Source of the DNA: Candidatus Poribacteria bacterium
Lineage (GTDB): Bacteria; Poribacteria; WGA-4E; WGA-3G
Assembly: GCA_026702755.1 (NCBI GenBank)
Contig: JAPPBX010000001.1
Location: forward strand, 100,184-164,183
Direction of reading: 5' to 3'
DNA length: 64,000 nucleotides
The position numbers and the translations under genes are program-made. Below are positions 1-8,984 of the stretch, piece after piece; the first letter of the stretch is position 1; each line of letters starts with the position of its first letter. The notes under the pieces were generated by a model. That model did not search any database, had not been told where the DNA came from, and saw nothing but the letters and a program-made list of their open reading frames with translations.

Positions 1-235
1 CATCACTCTCTCGGTACATATACTGCATCTGGTGATCCATGAGCCTGACGGTTTCGACGTTTTCATTGGCACGAAACGTCCTGTCCAAAACGGCACCGTC
101 GGAAACACGTTTGATTTTTGTTCGTGCGAAGGCACCGCCTTTCCCCGGCTTGACATGCTCACAACTGACTATGGTGTAAATAGTATCATTGAGTCGGATA
201 ACCAACCCGTTTCGTAAATCGTTAAGTGCTGCCAT
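1..235 (-). CDS. efp: Elongation factor P, N-terminal part (cut by window edge)
   Basis: The minus strand encodes a protein starting MAALNDLRNG and containing VKPGKGGAFARTKIK, the signature of the KOW-like domain I of elongation factor P, which helps ribosomes through polyproline stretches. The PGKGG loop carries the lysine that is modified in many EF-P proteins. Only the first 78 codons are present; domains II and III lie outside the window. The ATG at 235 is preceded by GAGGAG, a good ribosome binding site. A palindromic repeat lies between this start and the stop of rdgB. Confidence 0.93.
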   Translation of the reverse strand, partial: MAALNDLRNGLVIRLNDTIYTIVSCEHVKPGKGGAFARTKIKRVSDGAVLDRTFRANENVETVRLMDHQMQYMYRESD

Positions 236-256
236 TTTCTCCTCTATTTTTTAATG

Positions 257-337
257 GTTGTTGGTTATCGGTTAAGAGGGTTCTTGTGGAATACCACCAC
301 ACCTCTTGTAACTGAAGACCGAAGACCGACAACTATT
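257..337. repeat. Palindromic intergenic repeat, copy A
   Basis: Left arm TTGGTTATCGGTTAAGAGG and a right arm with CCTCTT and GACCGACAAC can fold back on each other. An inner hairpin TGTGG (285-289) / CCACA (297-301) sits between them. The right arm runs into the rdgB stop codon at 333-335. This is one of seven copies in the first 15 kb. Confidence 0.7.
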
Positions 338-938
338 CCAGCGAATAGCGATGAAGCAAGACAATCGCTTGTTCCAACGCTTTTGCTCTGTGACTAATCT
401 GGTTTTTTATTTTTTCTCCCAATTCTGCGAAGGTCTGATCGTAACCATCAGGCACAAACACAGGATCATAACCGAAACCACTCTCTCCTACAGGCGCGTG
501 CCTGATGTGTCCTTCACAAACACCGAGAACCGTCTCAGGAGCGGAATCGGGGTGTACGACTGCGATCACAGCGACGAAACGTGCACGTCTATCTGTGACA
601 CCTTCAAGTGCCTGAAGGAGTTTCTCGATTCGGATAGCATCGGTTGCGTCTTCACCAGCCCAGCGTTTAGAATTGACCCCCGGTGCACCGTTGAGAGCAT
701 CTACCTCCAATCCAGCATCATCAGCAAGGGTGAGCTGGGACGTATGTTCAGCGATAACGGATGCTTTTTTGGCTGCGTTCTCTGTATACGTTTTGCCATC
801 CTCAACCACCTCTGGCGCATCTGGATAACTGTCCAAGGAGATAACCTCAATCTGCTGCTTGGTATCTTCCTCGACGCGGAGCATCTCTGTGAGTTCCCTC
901 ACCTTCCCTTGGTTACGCGTCGCCAATACGAGCTTCAT
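333..938 (-). CDS. rdgB: RdgB/HAM1-type XTP/dITP pyrophosphatase
   Basis: 201 aa, the usual length of the family. It hydrolyses dITP, XTP and ITP to the monophosphates and so keeps deaminated purines out of DNA and RNA in the cytoplasm. The N-terminus [16 protein letters not shown] matches the conserved LATxNxGKxxE nucleotide-binding start; [20 protein letters not shown] is the catalytic loop with the acidic pair; [10 protein letters not shown] and the late ISHRAKAL are also family hallmarks. GGAG lies upstream of the ATG. The start overlaps the end of rph by 26 nt, so the two are probably translated from one message; rph-rdgB is a common bacterial gene order. Confidence 0.96.
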   Translation of the reverse strand: MKLVLATRNQGKVRELTEMLRVEEDTKQQIEVISLDSYPDAPEVVEDGKTYTENAAKKASVIAEHTSQLTLADDAGLEVDALNGAPGVNSKRWAGEDATDAIRIEKLLQALEGVTDRRARFVAVIAVVHPDSAPETVLGVCEGHIRHAPVGESGFGYDPVFVPDGYDQTFAELGEKIKNQISHRAKALEQAIVLLHRYSLE

Positions 939-1671
939 CTAAGTTCTCCAACATCATCCGATTCTGAAGGCGGATGAGCTGCTGTATACCGCCCACAGCG
1001 AGATCGAGCATCTGATCGTAGTCTTCACGCGAAAAAGGCTTCTCCTCTGCCGTGCCCTGTATCTCTATAAACTTCCCGCTTCCCGTCATAACAATGTTCA
1101 TATCAACATCTGCTGTTGAGTCTTCGGAATAGCAGAGATCCAACATCGGTTCACCCTTGATAAGCCCGACACTCGTTGCGGCAATGTTGTCAACAATAGG
1201 GAAATTTTTGATTCTCTTGCTTTTGACGAGTTCTTGACAGGCATCCCAGAGGGCAATGAAGGCACCCGTAATCGATGCAGTACGTGTTCCGCCATCCGCT
1301 TGAATGACATCACAATCAATCCAAACTGTCTGCTCTTCTAAAGCTTCCAAATCAACAGCGGCACGTAGGGAACGCCCGATAAGACGTTGAATTTCCTGTG
1401 TTCTACCACCGACGCTTCCGCGGGTTACCTCACGTTGCATCCGTTCAGAGGTAGAACGCGGTAACATAGAGTATTCAGCCGTTACCCATCCCCTATTTTT
1501 GATACGCTGGTCGCGCATGAAGCGCGGCTGCTGGTCAATCACAGACGCGGTGCATATAATATGAGTATCACCTGTTGCCACGAGAACTGAGCCTTCGGCA
1601 TGTTTGATGTAGTGTCGTTTAATTGTGACCGGGCGCAACTCATCTAACCCGCGCCCATCTGCTCTTGCCAT
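913..1671 (-). CDS. rph: Ribonuclease PH
   Basis: 252 aa, full length for RNase PH, the phosphate-dependent 3'-5' exoribonuclease that trims tRNA 3' ends. The start [14 protein letters not shown], the motif [12 protein letters not shown], the RSLRAAVD segment and the catalytic [19 protein letters not shown] region are all present and uninterrupted. The ATG is preceded by AAGGAG at good spacing. It is the first gene of an rph-rdgB pair and overlaps rdgB. The next upstream gene, a 79-codon ORF, ends about 75 nt before this start. Confidence 0.97.
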   Translation of the reverse strand: MARADGRGLDELRPVTIKRHYIKHAEGSVLVATGDTHIICTASVIDQQPRFMRDQRIKNRGWVTAEYSMLPRSTSERMQREVTRGSVGGRTQEIQRLIGRSLRAAVDLEALEEQTVWIDCDVIQADGGTRTASITGAFIALWDACQELVKSKRIKNFPIVDNIAATSVGLIKGEPMLDLCYSEDSTADVDMNIVMTGSGKFIEIQGTAEEKPFSREDYDQMLDLAVGGIQQLIRLQNRMMLENLDEARIGDA

Positions 1672-1691
1672 CTTTCTCCTTCCTATGAATT

Positions 1692-1745
1692 ATGTCGGTA
1701 GGGGCGAAGTCACCTCGACCCGACTGGGCAGCCACAGGAGCCACC
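1692..1745. repeat. Short GC-rich intergenic repeat (GGTAGGGGCGA type)
   Basis: The segment between the small ORF and rph begins GGTAGGGGCGAAGTCACC and contains CCTCGACCC, which can partly pair back. GGTAGGGGC-type starts also occur at 26675 and 38028. It resembles a dispersed REP-like sequence rather than coding DNA. The boundaries are approximate. Confidence 0.3.
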
Positions 1746-1746
1746 C

Positions 1747-1986
1747 TTACAGCGTCTTAAGTAAATCCAACGCCTTTGTATAACTTTTCCGCTCAAGATA
1801 GTGCTGTAGCATTTTGGGGGCTGCCGGAGTGAGGTCTTGGGACAACGCGTCAATTCGTTCCAACTGCTCCAATATATCCTCACCGGTTTCAATCCGCGAC
1901 AACATTGTCTCTAACGCTTGCCTGAGTTCGGCAATTTGAACAGCAAGTTTTGACTTGCGAGCTGCGTCAAAAGGCTTAACTTTCAT
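1747..1986 (-). CDS. Small helical protein, unknown function
   Basis: 79 aa starting MKVKPFDAARKSKLAV. The start was chosen because GGAGACATCAG lies just upstream; a longer reading frame with no such site would run far into the PhyH gene. The protein is predicted mostly helical with heptad-like Leu/Ile spacing (QIAELRQALETMLSRIE, then ILEQLERIDALS), so a small coiled coil or helical hairpin is plausible. It overlaps the end of the PhyH gene by 11 nt, which suggests translational coupling. I do not recognise the family. Confidence 0.6.
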   Translation of the reverse strand: MKVKPFDAARKSKLAVQIAELRQALETMLSRIETGEDILEQLERIDALSQDLTPAAPKMLQHYLERKSYTKALDLLKTL

Positions 1987-2893
1987 CTGATGTCTCCAAC
2001 TGCTCAACGGCTTTGCAGGTTCGCAGAGAAACGGTTTTAGGAGGCGCGTCGTACCCCTTCCATGCATAGGGATCAACACCAGAAACTGGAATGATGCATC
2101 GTCGGTCAGCACTCGCGGGACGTTCTCCCTCTCTAAGCGACCAAGGTAACAATGACCATGCATTACAGTAATGGCTCACCAAAACTCTGCGATACGTATC
2201 ACCACGGTTTTTACGCGACCGATGGAGCAGATAGCCGTTGAAGAAAACCAAAGTGCCGGTTTTAACTTCAACAGGGACCTCATCTGTATCATCAAAACCG
2301 TAACTCTCCTCCGCAAAGTCGAACTCATCTGGATTTTCATGAGCTCTCTGCGGATAGAGGTAGCCGCGACGGTGCGACCCCGGTAGAATCCATAAGCACC
2401 CATTTTCCACGGTAGCGTCGTCCATTGCAATCCAAGCACCAATCAAGGAGCGATCGCGTGTCGGAATGTAAATCTCGTCCTGATGCCACGCTTGCCCTTG
2501 GAAATTCGGTGGTTTCACGAATAGCATAGACTGCATGCACTTGACGCTCCCATCCCAATGCGGGAGATGTGCAGCGGCGATCTGACTCAAGATACCGCAG
2601 ATTTTCGGGTGCTTAACGTACTTCTCAATAACTGGACTGACAAAATGCGGTTGATGAATACAAAGGATACGGCTGATGACTTCGTTATCACTGACATCCT
2701 CAGGAAGCGGTTTGAGGTTATCACACGGATGACCCCCTTTAGCGATTGTAACGGTGTCCTGCCGCAACTCCTCTATTTCATCAAGCGAAAGCAGATCTGG
2801 AACAACAAGATACCCGTTGTCCACAAAAAATTGGACCTGCTCATCAGATACGACTTGTGGCACCTCAATCGGTGCGCTTGATTCAAAGTTCAT
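1976..2893 (-). CDS. Phytanoyl-CoA dioxygenase family protein (paralogue 1)
   Basis: 305 aa Fe(II)/2-oxoglutarate-dependent oxygenase of the PhyH family. The double-stranded beta helix carries the iron-binding HxD in WHQDEIYIPTRD and the distal histidine and 2-oxoglutarate-binding arginine in LLHRSRKNRGDTYRR. The N-terminal QVQFFVDNGYLVVPDLL is the usual PhyH entry helix (an FxxxGY motif). The substrate cannot be read from sequence; related proteins hydroxylate fatty acyl-CoAs, ectoine or other small molecules. One of five intact PhyH genes here. The start has no clear Shine-Dalgarno sequence, and a palindromic repeat lies just upstream. Confidence 0.9.
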   Translation of the reverse strand: MNFESSAPIEVPQVVSDEQVQFFVDNGYLVVPDLLSLDEIEELRQDTVTIAKGGHPCDNLKPLPEDVSDNEVISRILCIHQPHFVSPVIEKYVKHPKICGILSQIAAAHLPHWDGSVKCMQSMLFVKPPNFQGQAWHQDEIYIPTRDRSLIGAWIAMDDATVENGCLWILPGSHRRGYLYPQRAHENPDEFDFAEESYGFDDTDEVPVEVKTGTLVFFNGYLLHRSRKNRGDTYRRVLVSHYCNAWSLLPWSLREGERPASADRRCIIPVSGVDPYAWKGYDAPPKTVSLRTCKAVEQLETSDES

Positions 2894-2916
2894 TTTTTTA
2901 TTTTTTATGTCTGAAA

Positions 2917-3025
2917 TAGTTATCGGTTATCGGTTAAGAGGTTTCAGATTCAATTAAACACCTCTTTACTGATAACTGAAAGGTTTTCTGAAAGAAAACC
3001 GTACTGAAAACTGATAACCCTCTTA
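2917..3025. repeat. Palindromic intergenic repeat, copy B
   Basis: The element starts TAGTTATCGGTTATCGGTTA and ends CTGAAAACTGATAACCCTCT. A perfect inner hairpin GGTTTTCT (2982-2989) / AGAAAACC (2993-3000) sits in the right half, and AAGAGG pairs with CCTCTT. It fills the gap between the PhyH gene and the BatA-like gene. Confidence 0.75.
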
Positions 3026-3028
3026 TAG

Positions 3029-5170
3029 TTAAACGCGGTTAGCAAAGAACATCTCCGTTACTGCCAAAGCGAAAACTGCTAACATGAGATAGATCCACAC
3101 GTCTTGACTCTTTTCAACATCCTCACGGTATTGCGCCACCAGTTCCGCTGCAGGCGTATCCTCAATCGACTCGTCTGCAGTACCCTTTAGCATACTCGAA
3201 AGCTCTTCTACATCGCGCGCCGCAAGGTTGGACTCAGTCGCATCACCGTTGACGACAAAGTAATAAGGCTCTGCACCGGATGTATGAACCGAGTAGATAC
3301 CCGGTATTGATGTGTCTGCATAAAAGAGACTGCCTTGTCCAACCTCTCCCGTTGTGGTCCCTTCGCTTCGCTGTAAGCGCGTCTCAACATTGTTCGGATT
3401 GAAGACAGCGACCTCTCTGTCACCGGTTCTGTTCTCATCTTCAGTTTCAAAAGCCTTCAATTCCACATTGTCCCCGACGCGGTAATCGGGGGTAGCCTCT
3501 ACGTCCTTGAGCGCAAGATACTTAATAGACTCATGCAAGAACGGCAGATAGACGGCTCGGATCGGTAGATCGTTCCATTCCCTATCTATCGTTGAGGTAA
3601 AGCAGAGCACACGTCCTAGCTGTCCATAAGGTTTCTCAAAGAGCGCGGGGCTGCCATCATCATAAGTCGCAATGACGGTAGCATCTTTTGTTGGCACCGC
3701 CTGAAAAAGTCTATAGAATCGCGCCTTACCGAAATCCCCGTGATTCGGCTCTTTGAATGGAGCAAAAATAGGATGTTCATACTTCACCGTAGCAAGCACA
3801 CGGAACTGCTGCCGATCAAACGCATCACCAACGGGTTGAACAAATTTACAGGGCATCACCCCTATCTCGCCGCCAAGATTTTGTTCATAGGCATTAATAT
3901 CTATGTTATCACCGACCGTCACAATCAAACCGCCGCCAGCAGCAACGTAAGCTGCCACACGTCCAGCCTCACTGGAAGAGAATTGCGCGACATTGGCAAG
4001 AACCAGAACATCAACGCGATCGAGTGTTGCTGTATTCGGCACCGAACTCGATTCGGTGAAATTAATCGGTACAGCATCACTACCTACTGCAAACGCCATT
4101 TTCATGAAAAACGTTTCTGCCGTTTGATAAGTGCTTTGTGTTCGAGGTCCATCGCTGACGGCATGGACTTTGATTGACTGCAAACTCTGTAAAGTGAAAT
4201 AGCGTTTGTTGTCAGCACCGAGTGCGTCTTCTGGTAGTTCAACCCAACCTGTATGCGTTGCTTCGTCCTGAAAGTCAACTTTGAAGACAGCATCTCCAAG
4301 ATCGTCCGGTTCAATGTCAAGTTGGACGGTGTGTATCATATTGCCATCTATGAAAAGACGAACCGGTAGATTTTCAACGGCTTCATCACCGAAATTACGG
4401 ACACGGGCAACAAGATATGACGCTTTTTGTTCTTTCAGTACAACAGGTGGCACACTGAGGTCTGTTATCGCGAGATTGCGTGGTTGTTCAGCACGCACAT
4501 CAGCGAACTGGATTTGGACATCGGGGTTGAGTTTATCCGTTTCAATGAAGTTCTCCCATCCCCGCTTTTGCATATCAGCGATTAGATAAACCTGTTTTTC
4601 ACCAATAGGAATAGGCTCAAGTATTTCATTTGCAGTCTGTAGCGCATCCAAGTAATCCGTAGGTTTATAAGTTGCTTCGGCATTGCTCAAAGCGGTCCTA
4701 ATGTGTGCGAATTCTGAACCGAGCGGCGCAACGACACGGGCACTATCGGACGAAAGAATAAGGCACGCGGCATCGGCTGTATCCAAGCCATCGAGAATCT
4801 TGAGTCCTTCTTTCTTAGCGTTCTCGAATACCTTCTCATAGCGCATACTATAGGAGGTATCCAGAATAATAACAGCGTTCCGTTTACCCCCTGTTTTCTG
4901 TGCAATGACAAAGGTTTGAGCGAAGAACGGACGCGCAAACGCGAAACCGAGCAGTGCTAACATCAGAATACGCATCAATAGCAGCAGCAGCCGTTTCAGT
5001 TTATGTCGTCGCACATTCGTCTGATGCGACATCTGTATGAAACGGATAGTGCTGAATACCAACCGCCTCGCACGCTCTCGGTTCAGCAGATGCAAGATAA
5101 GAGGAATTGAGGCACCTACCGCACCAGCAACCGCGAATAAAGGTGCTAAAATATCTAATCCAAAAAACAT
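3029..5170 (-). CDS. BatA-like membrane protein with vWA domain
   Basis: 713 aa. The N-terminus (1-90) has two hydrophobic segments flanking the basic LHLLNRERARRLVFSTIRF, the hallmark of the BatA/aerotolerance N-terminal domain. A von Willebrand A-like domain follows, with the MIDAS D104-T-S-Y-S at the end of AVIILDTSYS. The middle resembles a GATase-like fold (VAAYVAAGGGLIVTVGD). A C-terminal membrane helix (VWIYLMLAVFALAVTEMFF) closes the protein. Known relatives sit in MoxR-DUF58-BatA operons linked to envelope integrity or protein assembly. The DUF58 gene lies upstream on the same strand; no MoxR ATPase is in view. The start lies 5 nt from repeat copy C and lacks a clear ribosome binding site. 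Confidence 0.85.
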   Translation of the reverse strand: MFFGLDILAPLFAVAGAVGASIPLILHLLNRERARRLVFSTIRFIQMSHQTNVRRHKLKRLLLLLMRILMLALLGFAFARPFFAQTFVIAQKTGGKRNAVIILDTSYSMRYEKVFENAKKEGLKILDGLDTADAACLILSSDSARVVAPLGSEFAHIRTALSNAEATYKPTDYLDALQTANEILEPIPIGEKQVYLIADMQKRGWENFIETDKLNPDVQIQFADVRAEQPRNLAITDLSVPPVVLKEQKASYLVARVRNFGDEAVENLPVRLFIDGNMIHTVQLDIEPDDLGDAVFKVDFQDEATHTGWVELPEDALGADNKRYFTLQSLQSIKVHAVSDGPRTQSTYQTAETFFMKMAFAVGSDAVPINFTESSSVPNTATLDRVDVLVLANVAQFSSSEAGRVAAYVAAGGGLIVTVGDNIDINAYEQNLGGEIGVMPCKFVQPVGDAFDRQQFRVLATVKYEHPIFAPFKEPNHGDFGKARFYRLFQAVPTKDATVIATYDDGSPALFEKPYGQLGRVLCFTSTIDREWNDLPIRAVYLPFLHESIKYLALKDVEATPDYRVGDNVELKAFETEDENRTGDREVAVFNPNNVETRLQRSEGTTTGEVGQGSLFYADTSIPGIYSVHTSGAEPYYFVVNGDATESNLAARDVEELSSMLKGTADESIEDTPAAELVAQYREDVEKSQDVWIYLMLAVFALAVTEMFFANRV

Positions 5171-5175
5171 AGAAA

Positions 5176-5306
5176 TAGTTGTCAGTTGTCAGTACGGTTT
5201 TTCTGCGAAAAACCTTTCAGTTTTCAGTTAAACGCCTGTGTTCGGTTACTTTTATTGTTACTAACCCAAGACACCTCTTAACTGATAACTATTAACTCGT
5301 AACTAT
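5176..5306. repeat. Palindromic intergenic repeat, copy C
   Basis: Starts TAGTTGTCAGTTGTCAGTAC and ends with AACTGATAACTATTAACTCG and a further AACTAT. The perfect inner hairpin GGTTTTTC (5196-5203) / GAAAAACC (5207-5214) occupies the left part. It abuts the BatA-like start codon and, on its other side, the IS200/IS605-like remnant. Confidence 0.7.
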
Positions 5307-5310
5307 CGTC

Positions 5311-5728
5311 ATAGGTACCCACTACCTAAAGGTAGGGGCTTGTGCTTCCTCGCGACTGCGGTTTTCTCAGAGAGTCCACCGTCTTACTGTCGCTCCACTT
5401 TAGGCAGCCAAGCCTGCCCGTTTTATTTTTTTCGCGACGTCGTGGGCTGGCTCTGTTTCCACCCATTTTACAGCTTCTCTTTCTACCAAGAACGCCGTGC
5501 GACAAGTCCGTAGACTCCGGGGGATACGGTTTTCCGCATACCCGCTCGCCCATTCCAGTCTGCAGCAATGCTACATTGGCTTGGTATGGAGGCTATCCAC
5601 CAACTTTGTAGGATTACGATGCGTTTTTACCCGTCTTTCGTTGAGCAGTCTGTGTTGCTCTGCACATGTTTATTTTTTATTCGTTCTTTGCCGTCTACAT
5701 CCCGCAAGCTAAAGCAGGGGGATTTGAC
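5311..5728 (-). mobile_element. IS200/IS605-type remnant with possible omega-RNA-like 3' end
   Basis: On the minus strand the segment begins near an imperfect bulged hairpin (plus strand CCCGCAAGCTAAAGCAGGGG, 5701-5720) and ends with a strong hairpin (plus strand CCCACTACCTAAAGGTAGGG, 5318-5337). This arrangement matches left and right ends of IS200/IS605-family elements, and the right-end hairpin resembles the terminal stem of TnpB omega RNAs. The interior has short, frame-shifting open reading only (no complete tnpA or tnpB), so it would be a non-autonomous derivative. Together with repeat C it accounts for nearly all of the gene-free stretch 5171-5753. The class is inferred from structure; exact ends are uncertain. 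Confidence 0.45.
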
Positions 5729-5753
5729 GGAATGCGTTAAATATGGAATTCGC

Positions 5754-6731
5754 TTAGAAAACGCCTTGCCGCTTCGCGAGATAGGAGGCAAGAGCGAAAT
5801 CAATCGGTGTTGTTGTTGTTATGACGTTATAATCAATATCCGCTCGCCGCAATGCGAGTCTATAGGTATCAAGAAACTCGTTGAAATTACTTAAGTAACT
5901 TTCCTGAATCGCTTGCGGTGTTGTGATAATCTCAGTGTCACTTTCCGAATCGATAAAACGGATAAGTGCTTCTGCGCTTCGTCCCGCCTCAAAGTTAACA
6001 AACTCAAGTTCCTGTTGTGCGAGGACATGAAAAACAATAACCTCATGTCCCTCATAACGCAGATGCTCCAAACCACTAATAACCTCTTCATGATTTTCAT
6101 CGTAGAGATCCGAAACGAAGAGGACTAAGCCGCGTTTGGTTAAACGCTCAGCGATTTGATGCAAGGGTGTTCCCATCCGTGTGCTTTTCGTGGTTTTCAG
6201 CGTCTCCAACGTGAGCAAGATCGAGTGCAGATGTGATGTACTACTTCGGGCAGGGAGGTACTGGTGAAGGGTCTCATCAAAGTACGCAAACCCAATAGCA
6301 TCCCGCTGTTTCGCCATAAAATAGGCGAGCGATGCAATGAGGAAACTTGAATACTGCAGCTTTGTCAGTCTTTGCGCTGTTCCACTATCTTCTGTATCTG
6401 GATCATCCACCTGTGTGTCGTCCATCGGATGCAGCATAGATTCGCTTGTATCCAAGAGAAGGTAGCAATTGAGATTCGTTTCCTCTTCAAATTGCTTGAT
6501 ATAGTACCGATCCGTACGGGCGTAGGCTTTCCAATCTATATGCTTGGTGTCATCCCCAGGCATATATTGCCGGTATTGTGAGAACTCAACACTGAACCCA
6601 TGGTATGGACTTTTATGAAGTCCAGAGATAAAACCCTCAACCACGAATTTCGCAATCAGCTCAAGGTTCCCGATTCGTGCGAGGATTTCTGGATTTAAAA
6701 ATGTGCGTCCTACCGCTGGACTCTGTTGCAT
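5754..6731 (-). CDS. DUF58 domain protein (vWA-like)
   Basis: 325 aa. The stretch at residues 53-84 (YRQYMPGDDTKHIDWKAYAR and the following RYYIKQFEEE) is the defining DUF58 motif. A vWA-like MIDAS follows at D94-T-S-E-S. There is no obvious membrane segment. DUF58 proteins are encoded with MoxR AAA+ ATPases and BatA/BatB-type vWA proteins and are thought to act as adaptors in their assembly function; the BatA-like gene lies downstream, separated by the IS remnant and repeat C. GAGAGG precedes the ATG. A MoxR gene is expected nearby but is not seen. Confidence 0.9.
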   Translation of the reverse strand: MQQSPAVGRTFLNPEILARIGNLELIAKFVVEGFISGLHKSPYHGFSVEFSQYRQYMPGDDTKHIDWKAYARTDRYYIKQFEEETNLNCYLLLDTSESMLHPMDDTQVDDPDTEDSGTAQRLTKLQYSSFLIASLAYFMAKQRDAIGFAYFDETLHQYLPARSSTSHLHSILLTLETLKTTKSTRMGTPLHQIAERLTKRGLVLFVSDLYDENHEEVISGLEHLRYEGHEVIVFHVLAQQELEFVNFEAGRSAEALIRFIDSESDTEIITTPQAIQESYLSNFNEFLDTYRLALRRADIDYNVITTTTPIDFALASYLAKRQGVF

Positions 6732-6754
6732 ACGTGTCCTCTCAAGTAGTGGGA

Positions 6755-6870
6755 ATAGTTATCAGTTGTCAGTTAAAGAGGTTGACTGTGGCAGTAAACC
6801 GAAAAGCAACCGCCACAAGGTTTCTTAACTGAAAACTGAAAGCGCAGCGTACTGACGACTGACAACTATT
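6755..6870. repeat. Palindromic intergenic repeat, copy D
   Basis: Starts TAGTTATCAGTTGTCAGTTA and ends ACTGACGACTGACAACTATT. Inner hairpin TGTGGC (6787-6792) / GCCACA (6812-6817). Located between the DUF58 and SpoIIE-type phosphatase genes. Confidence 0.75.
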
Positions 6871-6889
6871 TGATGGCTGACTGCCGTTC

Positions 6890-8821
6890 TTACTGCTTCC
6901 TCAAAATAAGTAAAGTAAGATCGTCAAACTGATCTGCCTCACCCTGAAATCCCATGACCGAGTCGTAAAGATATTTTCGGATAGCCTCAGCATCTGAATC
7001 CTTGCATGCTTTGGATGCCTCTACGAGTCGATCTTCTTCATAATACTCGTCTTCGATATTCACGGTTTCTGTAACACCATCTGTATAATACACAACAACA
7101 TCGCCACTGGCGAGTTGGATATGTTCCGCTTCATATTCAGCAATGTTTGCAACCATATCGTTTGGAAACATTCCCAATGGGATACCTCCAACCTCCTCGC
7201 CTAACCATTTATAGGTGCCATCCGCTCTGACAAGCAGTGGAGGATTATGTCCAGCGTTGAGGGTCGTCAGTATATCCGTTTCTGGGTTGAGATGGCTATA
7301 AAAAAAGGTGGCGTATTTCTCTTCTGTCCCGCTGGCGTAAAGGAGCGAGTTGAGTGTCAAGGCCATGTCAGCAAGTTCGGTGTATAAAACAGCCGGATCA
7401 GATGTCCCTTGTTCCCCGTTTTCCCCTACGGTGGTGTCCGTGCGGGACAACTCAGAGATAAGTCCAGCGCGTAGGGTCGCCATGAGTAGAGCAGCTTGCA
7501 TCCCTTTTCCAGAAACATCCGCAATCGCAAGTCCCCAATGTCCAGTAGACAAGGCGAGACAATCATAATAATCGCCACCGACTGGACCCCGCGGCTCATA
7601 ATGTCCAGCGATTTCGTATCCCGGAATGTCAGGCAGCATGTCTGGAATAAGGTTCACCTGAATCTTGCGAGCCTCTTCCATTTCCGCCTGTAACTGACGT
7701 GCCTCAAGTGCTTCTTGATGCAGGTGTGCGTTCTCAATTGCAACACCTGCCTGTTTGGCAAAGGAATCGAGCAGAATTACATCCTCATCAGTAAAGGGTG
7801 CAATACTACCGCCGCGCTCCTCTTTGTCTCCAACAACCAAGACCCCAAGGACATCTCCATCACGCCCCGGAATAGGAACTGCCATTAAATTCTTGCCGCC
7901 GAAGAGGGTGTCGGATTTTGGTGGACAGTGACCTGGAATGCCCTCATTTACAACGGATTTCAAAACATCAAACGATGTCGGTGTTGCAGGTACGGGTATC
8001 TCTTCGCCGTAAGAGATAACAAGCCCGTTATGCTTCTCGATATCCTCAACCAGTGTTTCTGGAAAGGTGAAGTGCATTTCAAGCTGCTGTTGTTCTGGAC
8101 GCGTGAGCATCAGCGCCCCAGCATTTGCGTCCAGAAGTGAAACGGCTTGATGCACGACCTGCTCCGCGGCTGCCTCAGGTTGCAAGAGTTGGCAGATTTG
8201 TGGTGCACTTTCCGCAAGCATGAACAACCGGAACTTTTCGCTCTGGATACCCTCCACCATCTGTGAATAAGCGATGGCGATTGAAATTTGGTGTGCAAGG
8301 GTTGTTAGCAATTCCTTCTCCCATGCTTCTAACGCTTCCCTGCCCAAAAATTTCCCCAAACCAATCATCCCAAGAAATTCATCTTGAATTTTCAGAGGGA
8401 CCCAAAGATGTATATCAATAGTCTCAATAAGCTTGGTACTTCGAGCAAAGAACTCTTCAAGGGACTCAGGGATGGCGGTGCGTTCAATGAACGGATGTTG
8501 TAGCAAATTCGCTACTTCGTCCGGTTCAAGAGCGAGTGGGGAAAAGGTTTCATCAGGTGCTGATGCAACGACCTCAAGATTCTGCCTTGTCGGATGGTAA
8601 CGTAGTATTGTACCGCGTGTGACTTGCAAAGTGCCGAGCGTGATACGGAGATAGGTTTTACTTGAATGATTAAAATTGCTGTGTCCAGAGATTACCGTTT
8701 GACCTAAATGCTCCAACTCAGACAAACTGAAGATGAGCCGCTCCATAGTCTGCTCTGCAGTGTTTTGTGTCTTATCGGCTTGCAAACTGTCTCCGGAAGT
8801 GGGCTTGCTCGGATCTTTCAT
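6890..8821 (-). CDS. GAF-domain PP2C phosphatase (SpoIIE/RsbU type)
   Basis: 643 aa from the ATG at 8821; a TTG ten codons upstream is an alternative start. Two GAF-like sensor domains (about residues 50-195 and 205-370) are followed by a linker helix (EARQLQAEMEEARKIQVNLI) and a SpoIIE phosphatase domain with GGDYYD, IADVSGKGMQAALLMA, LNAGHNPPLLV and YYTDGVTE, which hold the metal-binding aspartates. Such enzymes dephosphorylate a STAS anti-anti-sigma protein in response to the GAF signal. The STAS and RsbW-like genes lie just upstream on the same strand, so a partner-switching module is likely. The GAF ligand is unknown. Confidence 0.93.
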   Translation of the reverse strand: MKDPSKPTSGDSLQADKTQNTAEQTMERLIFSLSELEHLGQTVISGHSNFNHSSKTYLRITLGTLQVTRGTILRYHPTRQNLEVVASAPDETFSPLALEPDEVANLLQHPFIERTAIPESLEEFFARSTKLIETIDIHLWVPLKIQDEFLGMIGLGKFLGREALEAWEKELLTTLAHQISIAIAYSQMVEGIQSEKFRLFMLAESAPQICQLLQPEAAAEQVVHQAVSLLDANAGALMLTRPEQQQLEMHFTFPETLVEDIEKHNGLVISYGEEIPVPATPTSFDVLKSVVNEGIPGHCPPKSDTLFGGKNLMAVPIPGRDGDVLGVLVVGDKEERGGSIAPFTDEDVILLDSFAKQAGVAIENAHLHQEALEARQLQAEMEEARKIQVNLIPDMLPDIPGYEIAGHYEPRGPVGGDYYDCLALSTGHWGLAIADVSGKGMQAALLMATLRAGLISELSRTDTTVGENGEQGTSDPAVLYTELADMALTLNSLLYASGTEEKYATFFYSHLNPETDILTTLNAGHNPPLLVRADGTYKWLGEEVGGIPLGMFPNDMVANIAEYEAEHIQLASGDVVVYYTDGVTETVNIEDEYYEEDRLVEASKACKDSDAEAIRKYLYDSVMGFQGEADQFDDLTLLILRKQ

Positions 8822-8984
8822 AATATTGCATCCAGGTGTTGTTGGTTCCAATTTTTTGTTTTATCCGCCGCTACCGCATATACCTAAGACAGTGGCGTAC
8901 AATTTTCTCAAAAAGCATCCGTAAATGTTAAAGGGAAATAAATCTCAATCTCTTGTCAGACCGAGATTCGCGCTTAAGGAAAGG

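Noticed and set aside
351..977. Long plus-strand frame opposite rdgB
   Set aside because: It lies over rdgB on the other strand and has no protein-like motifs or ribosome binding site; rdgB is clear.
5326..5568. 80-codon minus-strand ORF in the IS-like remnant
   Set aside because: It is Arg/Lys-rich without a known motif, and the overlapping frames are all broken; it fits better as structured non-coding sequence.
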